64,000 nucleotides of DNA from Dugong dugon (taxonomy: Eukaryota > Chordata > Mammalia > Sirenia > Dugongidae). Below, one piece after another: positions 57,268 to 64,000 of this stretch; positions within the stretch are counted from its first letter, which is position 1, and each line of letters begins with the position of its first letter. Where the stretch lies: NCBI GenBank assembly GCA_030035585.1, contig CM057471.1, positions 92,629,819 to 92,693,818 on the forward strand. Reading direction: 5' to 3'. Below the pieces are notes generated by a model. That model saw only the letters and a program-made list of their open reading frames with translations. It was not told where the DNA came from and did not search any database. Position numbers and translations under genes: made by a program.

Positions 57268-57850
57268 TTGGTTTCTTCCTTGCCTCTTGTCTCCTCCTCC
57301 TCCTTTCTTTCCAACACCTGACTCTGTGTGCCATCTCTGCTTCTTCTTGACAGGCTGTGAAGCACCACTCAGCTGAGGAACTGCTTTCCCGGTCCATATG
57401 GCCACACTGATGGGATCCCTGGGGGCTTTTTTTGTTTGTTTATTTGCTTGTTTTCTCTTTCTTTTTACCTTTCTATCTTTCTTCATTTCTTGGTTTCTCG
57501 TCTCTTTCTACTTACCTTCTTTTCCTGTCTCCTGAATACCTGGCATTGTGTATCATCTCCAGCCTTGCTAGCCAGGCTGTACTGCCCAGCTTGGGAGCCG
57601 CTTCCCTGATCTATGCAGCCACATTGGTGTAATCCCTGGGGGAATTTTTTAAGAAATATTTTTTATTTATTTATTTTTTCTTGTTGTTTTTCTTCGTTTC
57701 TTGGTTTCCTCTCTCTCCAGTCCAACAGCAAGCTCTCTCAGCACTTTCTTCTTTTGCTCCTGTTTCTCTCTCCTCTTTTCTTTTCCACAGCCAGCCTAGC
57801 TCCACACACCACAACCTCCCCCTCCCTCCCGCCTATCTGCACCATGTGCT
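57268..57850 (+). repeat. Repeated blocks in the L1 5'UTR
   Basis: A block of about 217-222 bases appears twice: a pyrimidine tract ('ttggtttcttcc', 'ttggtttctcgt'), a central part with 'cacactga' or 'cacattgg', and the end 'atccctgggggc' (57415) or 'atccctggggga' (57632). A third start ('ttggtttcctctc', 57701) is partial. This recalls promoter monomers of rodent L1s. Confidence 0.6.
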
Positions 57851-58046
57851 GAAAATTGCACTCCCAAAGAGCACAGGCACAACCTACTGGAACTTGCTCT
57901 GCACTGACCACTGGCTCACCTTGTCTGCCTCAGTCTGTGCCACAAACAACCAATTACAGCCCCTCCCCTTCAGCTGGACCTGCCCTGCTGCACCATATCT
58001 GAGCGACTGGCCTTGCCCGTTGGACAAGAAGGTGAAAAATATCATG

Positions 58047-58812
58047 TCCACAGAAGAGCAAACAACAAAGAATGCACAGCCTTCCTGCTCAGATATAACC
58101 AAATAAAACCAAAAAGCAGAACAAAACAAACAAATCTACAATCAATAAACAAAGAAAATAACTACTAAGTGTCCCGAAGACAGCAGGCAATATCAAAACA
58201 TATAAAATAACAGGACGGGATGATTCCAATAGGCATCCAAAATTAAACACCAGATGACTTTCCAGTAGAAGAAAAGGCACTAAGACACTAGAACTACCTA
58301 ATAGGGAATTCAAATCTCTAATATTCAGAGCTATCCAAGAGTTGAAGCAAAAAGCAGACAAAAATGAGCAAAAAATAGACAAATTCATGGAAAAGGCAGA
58401 CAAATTCATGGAAAATACGGAGAAAAAAATGGAAGAATTCAGGAAAATAATACAGGAATAAAATGCCAAAATCAGCTCACAACTAGAAATCATACAAAAA
58501 CAACAATTAGAAATCCAAAAGATAAATAATAAGATTTCAGAAATGGTCATTGTCATAGAAGGGCTGAGGGACAAGTTTGAAACAATGGAAGACAAGATTA
58601 GCAAAATTGAAGACAAACACTTGGATACAACTCTGTTTAAGGAAAAATCAGAAAAAAGAACAAAGAAAAATGAAGAAACCCTGAGAATTATGTGGGACAC
58701 AATCAAAAGCAAAAATTTACAAGTGATCAGAGTTCCAGAACAGGGGAAAAAACAGAAAACACAGACAGGATCATGGAAGAATTGCTTACAGAAAACTTTC
58801 CTAATATCATGA
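58047..58812 (+). pseudogene. L1 ORF1 N-terminal part, broken
   Basis: ORF1p is the RNA-binding trimeric chaperone of L1. The likely start is the ATG at 58044-58049 ('MSTEEQTTKNAQPSCSDITK'), with a stop soon after. From 58270 another frame gives a coiled coil of clear heptads ('DKNEQKI', 'DKFMEKA', 'DKFMENT', 'EKKMEEF'), a stop at 58459-58461, then 'GLRDKFETMEDKISKIEDKH' and 'EETLRIMWDTIKSKNLQVIR', which leads into the RNA-recognition domain. The sequence ends inside that domain; the C-terminal domain is absent. Confidence 0.88.
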
Positions 58813-58843
58813 CAGATGAAAAGCTGACCATCCAAGAAGCATA

Positions 58844-59369
58844 AAAATATCTATATAGAGAGATTTATATCAAGGAAATGGCTCACACAATTGTAGAGGC
58901 TGAAACACCCCAAGTCTGTGGGTCAGGATAGAGTCTTATCCTGATTCATGTAGCCACAGGGACTTGTGAACCCAAAATTGGCAGGTCAGGTAGCAAGGCT
59001 CTTGCTCACAGGCTGTGAAGATCGACGAATTCCAAGATCGCCTGGTAGGACGGCAGGTAAGCTGCTAGCTCAAGTCCCAAGAACTGGAGGTCAGGCGAAC
59101 AGGAACCAGCTGCAGGATCCAGAGCAAGCAAAAGCCTGTGAGCCTTGCTGGAAAGTCCACTTATATTCAGTGCAGGCCACACCCCCAAGAAAACGCCTGT
59201 TCAACTGATTGGCTAATCACAGCAGCTCCCATCATGGAGGTGATCACATTATATTAAATCTCATCATGGAAGGGATCACGTCATCATACGACTGCCAAAT
59301 TACATTGTAACTGCCAAACCACTGACAATCATGGCCCAGACAAGTTGACACACAACTTTAATGATCACA
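58844..59369 (-). mobile_element. ERVL-type (MLT2-like) solo LTR
   Basis: Read on the minus strand it begins 'tgtgatcattaaagttgtgt', then 'gtcaacttgtctgggccatg', and includes 'tagccaatcagttgaa' (a CCAAT-type box) and 'ggctcacac' reversed near the other end. The order is that of MLT2/ERVL LTRs. No viral genes accompany it. Its 3' end is cut at the junction with the L1. Confidence 0.75.
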
Positions 59370-59673
59370 CATGGTCAAACCTAAAGGCAAATGGTAGAGA
59401 GATATATTCTGTTTCTTTAGCAGGAGGGATTGTAAAATCACATGGCAAAGGATGTGGATGCAGGGAGGGCTAAAGAATTGGGGCCACCAGTGCAATCTAC
59501 TAAACATCATCCTCTTGGAAAAGTGAAGCTGCACCATTGTCTCCCACACACATGTGTACTATCTAGTCTCAGGAAGAGATTTTCTGCACCTAATACCTGT
59601 ATCTTAGGGAATGAAAAATCTGGGTCTACCTTCCTTGGGGCTCATTTTTCCTACTGATCAGGTATCCAGAATT
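59370..59673. other. Non-coding stretch, nothing recognised
   Basis: No repeat or exon identified. Confidence 0.35.
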
Positions 59674-59681
59674 GCATAGAT

Positions 59682-59869
59682 CAGTGTTACTCAAAGTGTG
59701 GTTCAAGGGCTGGCAGAATCAGCAACACCCAAGGTCTTGTTGGAAATGCAAATTCTTGGTTCCACCCTAGACCTATTGAATCATGAACTCTGGGGGAGGA
59801 GCTCAGGAATCTGTATTATGAGAAACTCTCCCAGTGATTCTAATGCTCACTAAAGTTTGAGAAACACTG
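59682..59869 (-). mobile_element. MER20 hAT-Charlie MITE with target duplication
   Basis: Ends 'cagtgttactcaaagtgtgg' and 'agtttgagaaacactg'. Flanks 'gcatagat' (59674-59681) and 'gcatggat' (59870-59877) match at 7 of 8. About 188 bp, close to the full MER20 length. Confidence 0.93.
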
Positions 59870-59877
59870 GCATGGAT

Positions 59878-60879
59878 GTTCCTGGTAGCCTCACCCCTGT
59901 GTTACCTTGCCCTCTCTTCCTTTACTGAACTGCCATCATTCATTACTTGACCCTGTTATTGAAGGTTTGAGGTTGACAGTTAATAATGCTTCATTTATTG
60001 GACCTGAGGCCAAAATGTGCTTTCTGCTATTTCCAATCTACCTCACGTCTGGACTTTGAGATCAGCATGTATGGAAAACTTTAAAATAGACACTACCCCT
60101 TCTGCACTGAGGCTCAGTGTGAAGCATAAAAACACAGGGATAGGAGGTCACATGTGTATGCAAATTTTAACTCATTAACTCTGTCCAATGCATACATGTG
60201 TGCCAATAGATGTCAAACTCGTGCTGTCTCTCTCACTTGACCTCACAGTTAGAGGTGAAAAACACAAAAGACTGATTCCCAATTCTTTTAAGAGATTGAA
60301 AATCATATTTTATGTGGTTGCAGAAATGCTTGGAGAGATAGAAAATGGTTGTTCCCCCTTTCTCAGGGGAGTTCCTATCTGGAGCTCTGTCCGTCTTCTT
60401 AGTAGTTTTCTGCCTCTTCCATGATGAGTGGTTTCACATCTTGTTTCCATTCAGCAATTACTGTAATTATACTTTTTATTGAAAATATAAATATTTATAT
60501 GACATGATATGATATAAGACACCTAAGGAAGATACCACTTCTTTCTCGCCTCTCTTCAAGATAGCAGAACTGAGTTTATAAGGTTTGGTATCAACACTTA
60601 ACATTCCTAAGATGAAAATATCTAAAGTGTCATAACTCAGCACAACTGTATGCTAACCATGCACATTGTGTGTCATGGGGAAAGAAACTAAGGGAAATAA
60701 AGGGAAAGAAGGTAATTGCTCACAAGATAGAGGAAGATATTATCCTGCTAATTCCTTCCTGGAACTGTATGCATCATGTCCTGTGTTTGTGATATATCAC
60801 AGGGAGCTGTTGCTAACAATGAATAACATTATTGGGACCACAGCAGTTTAAGTGCTAAAGAAATTTGAGTTCTGACAAA
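59878..60879. other. Non-coding stretch, nothing recognised
   Basis: Short frames without domains; no repeat recognised. Confidence 0.4.
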
Positions 60880-61300
60880 CCAGGGCGACACACACAAAAC
60901 GAAAAATGTATAATGCATCACCATGGCTGCTTCTGTCAGTGGTGGTTAGGATACCGATACTGATTGAGAGCCTCATCTGCTCGTTTGATTGTGTCTTGAG
61001 GTTTAAATCTCTCTAAAGGGTGAGGAGTTGTGGAAACAGCTAGTTTGCCCTGATTGATGGTGCAAAGAGGGGGGTTTGGTCAGTTTTGAATGTAAATGCA
61101 AGGAATAAGCTTCCCTGAGTTTACATTGACTTTATTATCAGAGATAATAAATGGATGAATTCTGAAAAAGGAGAGGGAATGAACATGTAAAAACCTTGAA
61201 AGCTTTGAAAGTTGCTGTGTTAACGCACAGCTGGTTACAGATACTTTTGCCAGTGCTGTTCACACTATTTGGTAACTTGAGCTTTTATGGAAGAAACTTG
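60880..61300. other. Candidate conserved non-coding element
   Basis: Repeat-free with mixed composition: 'gtataatgcatcaccatggc', 'ctcgtttgattgtgtcttga', 'acattgactttattatcaga'. The appearance suggests regulatory DNA; unverified. Confidence 0.25.
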
Positions 61301-61640
61301 GAGGCTTACTTGATTCTTCTCGTTTCTCTTACATCCTAATCCATTGGACCTGTCAACTCGGTGTTTCTAGAATGCTTCTGCTTCTCTTCATTCTTGATCT
61401 TACTGCCTTATTCTTCCTTAGCGTAATCCTCTCTCACTTTGACCTTTGTTTAAGCTACCTAGCTGGTCGACCTCTCTGCCTCCAGTGTTGGAAGCCCTTC
61501 TTTGTAGTAGACACCTTGATCTTGTAACCCTTTGAATCTGATCTTAAAATCCTTCCATGGTGCACCATCCATCACCTACTGTAGTGTTCTCCAAAGGGAT
61601 TGTACTAGACTTGATGGGTTACAGGAAAACATTAGGATAT
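61301..61640 (+). mobile_element. L2 LINE 3' fragment
   Basis: 'tcttgatcttactgccttat', 'gacctctctgcctccagtgt' and 'atcttaaaatccttccatgg' fit an L2 3' region. Confidence 0.5.
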
Positions 61641-61648
61641 ATATACAG

Positions 61649-61808
61649 TTGTTATTGTTTTGTGCCTTCAAGTTGATTTCAACTCATAGGGACCCTATAG
61701 GACAGAGTAGTACTGCCCCACAGGGTTTCCAAGGAGTGTCTACTGGATTCAAACTGCTGACCTTTTGATCAGCATCCCAATGCTTAACCGCTGTGCCACC
61801 AGAGCTCC
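61649..61808 (-). mobile_element. AfroSINE-type SINE (short form), cluster member 1
   Basis: Antisense tail 'cttcaagttgatttcaactc', head 'ttaaccgctgtgccaccaga' and 'gctcc'. Its head abuts the next SINE with no spacer. Confidence 0.93.
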
Positions 61809-61985
61809 TTTCAACTCACAATGACCCTATATGGCAGAGTAGAACTGCCCCCATAGGGTTTCCTAGGCTGTAATCTTTATGGGAAAAGATTGCAAGGTCT
61901 TTTTCCCATGGAGATGCTTGGTGGGTTTGAACTTTTGACCTTTTGGTTAGCAGCTGAGTGTTTAACCATTGTGCCACCAGGCTCC
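61809..61985 (-). mobile_element. AfroSINE-type SINE (long form), cluster member 2
   Basis: Antisense 'ttcaactcacaatgacccta', the long-form block 'tttcctaggctgtaatcttt', head 'aaccattgtgccaccaggct'. The very 3' tail is missing, so it joins member 1 directly. 'taggatat' lies on both sides of the pair (about 61633 and 61998), consistent with a dimer that moved as one unit. Confidence 0.9.
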
Positions 61986-61994
61986 TTACATACC

Positions 61995-62033
61995 TACTAG
62001 GATATGTATGTATATCTATATCTATATATACAT
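61995..62033. repeat. (TATATC)n-type microsatellite
   Basis: tatatct and tatata units between inverted SINEs. Confidence 0.8.
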
Positions 62034-62200
62034 AGGAGTTCTGGTAATGCAGTTCTGGTAATGCAGCTTAGCTGCTAACCAAAAGGTTGCCAGTTCAGAT
62101 CCACCAGCTGCTCCTTGGAAACCCTATGGGGCAGTTCTACTCTGTCCTATAGGGTCACTGTGAGTCGGAATTGACTTGACAGCAATGGTTACCATTACGG
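62034..62200 (+). mobile_element. AfroSINE-type SINE, cluster member 3, opposite strand
   Basis: Head shows a 14-base tandem duplication 'agttctggtaatgc' (62037-62050, 62051-62064), then 'gctgctaaccaaaaggttgc', 'ctgctccttggaaaccctat' and tail 'cactgtgagtcggaattgac'. It is inverted relative to members 1 and 2. Confidence 0.93.
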
Positions 62201-62779
62201 TTATATATATATGTAAATACACACACACTGAAACGATTCTAAAGAATTAAGAAAGAAATTGAGCTGTATCATCATTTAATATAAGGAGTTAGGGAGGATG
62301 CTGGCACCCACACTCTGCCACATGTTAGAAGGCCATGTGCCATATGTGGAGGTGAGGTCACCAGGGAGAAGAGAGAGAGCTCCACAATGCAGAGTAGTTC
62401 CTTGTGAGCCTGCTTGACTGGACGTACAGATTATGTTATCCAATTTTAACCAGATGAACTCCTAGAAAATGGACAAGTGATTTACAAAGCAATAGTAAGA
62501 TAATGGCAGAGCTGGAACTTTGCATTCTCTTGGTACGAGCTCTTTATCAGCCACACTATGGGGCAAACCAGTCATGATCTAATTAGATCTAACAAAAAGT
62601 CAGCCAAAAAGAAATGGAAATTATCAAGAAGATTATTTTAATTGTTGAAAAAGAACCTCTCCTGCAGTGTAGTCTATGCCTTGAGATATTAGCTAATGAA
62701 GGTAGTAGATGTGTATAATAAGTACAAATTATGTTTGTATATGTAATTTTTTAAGCTAATGAAATGAAAAATGAAAAGC
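62201..62779. other. Non-coding stretch with microsatellite and MIR scrap
   Basis: TA and CA runs at 62202-62230. At 62455-62530, 'tttacaaagcaatagtaaga' and 'ggcagagctggaactt' resemble an antisense MIR. Confidence 0.4.
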
Positions 62780-63060
62780 TAGCCCACAGGATAAGTTTCA
62801 AGCTCCTCAACGTGGCACACCAAGCCATTGTGCCCCAGCCTTATTTACTGCCCACCTACTCCCTCATCTCCCTGGTTGCTCCGGATGCCCCAGGATTATG
62901 TGTTGTTTCCCACACGCTCCATGCTGTCTCATGTCTCCACGTCTGTACTTATTGCCTCTGCCTGAACACTCTTCCCTCAGACTTTACAAGTCCAAACACC
63001 ACTTGTCTCTCAAGACCAAGACCCATAGTTCAGTGGGCTTCTCTAGCAGGACAACTTTGC
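62780..63060 (+). mobile_element. L2 LINE, part 1
   Basis: 'caagctcctcaacgtggcac', 'gccttatttactgcccacct', 'cttattgcctctgcctgaac' and 'acttgtctctcaagaccaag' follow the L2 3' region. The 141-codon frame 62764-63189 runs over L2 and MER5A and is not a gene. Confidence 0.75.
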
Positions 63061-63066
63061 CTAAAG

Positions 63067-63183
63067 AAGTGGATCTCAAACCTGGCCATGGGAGCTTTTA
63101 AAACTGCCTACTGCTCTAGAGTTTCTGATCATGTCAACAGTTCTCCAAGTAATTCCCATGTGCAACCATGGTTGAGAATACTG
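63067..63183 (+). mobile_element. MER5A-type MITE inserted in L2
   Basis: 'agtggatctcaaacctggcc' and 'ccatggttgagaatactg' are the ends. Flanks 'gcctaaag' and 'agctaaag' match at 6 of 8. L2 resumes after it. Confidence 0.75.
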
Positions 63184-63185
63184 AG

Positions 63186-63401
63186 CTAAAGTTTACGTGT
63201 CCCTTCCTTTAAGCTCCTATAACACATTAAGCTTGACTTCATTCTGGCATCCATCACACTGTTTTACAATGGTCCGTTCACATACACGCTTGTCTTTGCC
63301 AGGTGTAAGCATCCAGAGGGTGAGAGCTATGTTACTCTTATCTGGATCCCCCTGCCAGGATGTCACGTGGTTCTTAGTGGATGCATCATACACTGTTGTT
63401 G
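63186..63401 (+). mobile_element. L2 LINE, part 2
   Basis: 'aacacattaagcttgacttc', 'gtgtaagcatccagagggtg' and 'gtggatgcatcatacactgt' continue toward the L2 3' end. Confidence 0.55.
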
Positions 63402-63409
63402 ATCTATAT

Positions 63410-63550
63410 CAGTGGTTCTCACCCTTGGCTGCACATCAGAATTACTTGGGGGAGCTTTAAAAAGTACTAAGGTCTGATGTGACTTAAGCATCAAGTTTTT
63501 TAAAAGCTCCCCATGATATTGCAATGTGTAGCAAGTTGAAATCTAAACTG
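63410..63550 (+). mobile_element. MER5A-type MITE
   Basis: Starts 'cagtggttctcacccttggc', has 'cacatcagaattacttgggg' and 'taaaagctccccatgatatt'. Clear MER5A; the right end is worn. Confidence 0.85.
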
Positions 63551-64000
63551 AACTCTATTACTAGTGATCTCAATCATTATCAATCAATCAATCAGCATTT
63601 TCTGTAACAGTTCAAAAATCATGCCCCAGCTCTTGTACTAACTAGCTGTGTGACTTTGGGCAACTCACTTAATCGTTCTGGGTCTCTGTTTCCTTACCTA
63701 CAAAATGTATGAGTAGGACTAGAGGATCTTTAAAGAAGTTGCCAGACTTAAAATCTGCTTGTTATGACTCTCTGTATCACCATCTAACAATAAGACTTTT
63801 CACATGCAAGTGGAGTTTATTTCTTAATTGCCATAATTTTAGAAATTTTCCTATTCTTAATAAGATAATTTATTTAAGATACCTCACACTTCTTAAATGG
63901 ACTAAGCTGAACATAATCTGACTTTCTTTGGATGACTTATGATAATTAATATGCAATTCCCTATTGCACTGTTTTCTTACACAGTATTAACTTTAAGTGC
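63551..64000 (+). other. MIR SINE then unassigned DNA to the window end
   Basis: At 63620-63735, 'gtgtgactttgggcaactca' and 'ctgtttccttacctacaaaa' are a MIR core. An (ATCA)n-like patch lies at 63575-63595. The last 260 bases show nothing recognisable. Confidence 0.55.

Larger units (their letters stand above)
56711..58843 (+). mobile_element. L1 5' end: 5'UTR and start of ORF1
   Basis: Begins 'taggaggtggagccaacata', the typical L1 5' start, followed by about 1.3 kb of GC-richer 5'UTR with long pyrimidine tracts, then ORF1. The copy is unusual in keeping its 5' end while all of ORF2 and the 3' end are missing; it stops at the LTR at 58844. The 5'UTR would have held the internal pol II promoter. 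Confidence 0.88.

Noticed and set aside
56826-57486. Several overlapping frames of 80-141 codons on both strands
   Set aside because: They lie in the GC-richer, pyrimidine-tract-bearing L1 5'UTR, where stops are scarce by composition.
58089-58835. 248-codon open frame on the minus strand, the longest in the window
   Set aside because: It is antisense to the L1 ORF1 coiled coil. Its Leu/Phe/Ser-rich content is the complement of a Lys/Glu-rich heptad region, and it has no domain of its own.
61649-62200. Array of repeats with spacers, CRISPR-like at first glance
   Set aside because: The units are SINEs in mixed orientation in mammalian DNA; there are no short regular direct repeats with unique spacers.
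62764-63189. 141-codon plus frame
   Set aside because: Runs across an L2 fragment and a MER5A insertion.

Overview
This is AT-rich mammalian nuclear DNA that looks intergenic or intronic. I found no intact protein-coding gene, no convincing cellular exon, and no rRNA, tRNA or snRNA gene. The longest open frames lie inside transposable elements or are chance frames. The repeats point to an afrotherian, most likely an elephant. There are about 14 copies of a tRNA-derived SINE (head 'gccctggtggcgcagtggttaag', shown here in 20-base pieces or less elsewhere; tail 'gagtcggaattgactcgacgg') that matches the AfroSINE type, and several RTE-clade LINE copies whose 3' end is nearly the same as the SINE tail. 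L1, MIR, L2, MaLR LTRs, hAT-Charlie MITEs and a Tigger1 transposon are shared with other placental mammals. The species call is inference from these families.

Layout. 1-2.4 kb: an ancient repeat split by a MaLR LTR, then a MIR. 2.4-5.0 kb: a SINE, the 3' part of an L1 with a decayed ORF2, and a separate L1 endonuclease-region fragment. 5-9 kb: ancient repeats, a SINE, MIRs, a 555-bp hAT-like element and an L2 piece. 9-13.5 kb: two minus-strand L1 copies, the second split by a near full-length Tigger1 that carries a broken pogo-type transposase. 14.3-16.8 kb: the longest RTE LINE, with endonuclease, reverse transcriptase and C-terminal regions, all broken. 17.4-18.3 kb: a long-form SINE and a MaLR LTR that contains a TA-flanked MITE. 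18.3-31 kb: mostly unique sequence with RTE, L1, LTR, MER5A/MER20 and MIR pieces. 31-50 kb: RTE 3' ends, SINEs, a hAT MITE and long stretches without recognised repeats. 50-56 kb: a SINE, an L1 with a clear target duplication, and unique sequence. 56.7-59.4 kb: an L1 5' end (5'UTR plus ORF1 start) abutting an ERVL-type LTR. 59.4-64 kb: MER20, a clustered SINE trio in inverted arrangement, and L2 pieces interrupted by MER5A.

The only joint working visible is between mobile elements: L1 and RTE supply reverse transcription, and the SINE appears to borrow the RTE machinery through the shared 3' tail. Every element protein I could read is disabled, so nothing here looks autonomously active. Several repeat-free stretches could be conserved regulatory DNA, but only comparative alignment can decide that. 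I did not find an undescribed biological system. The most useful observations are the SINE/RTE tail pair (including a 45-bp tail-only insertion with a perfect target duplication), the nested insertions, a heptad-sized duplication in L1 ORF1, repeated blocks in the L1 5'UTR, and the SINE trio.
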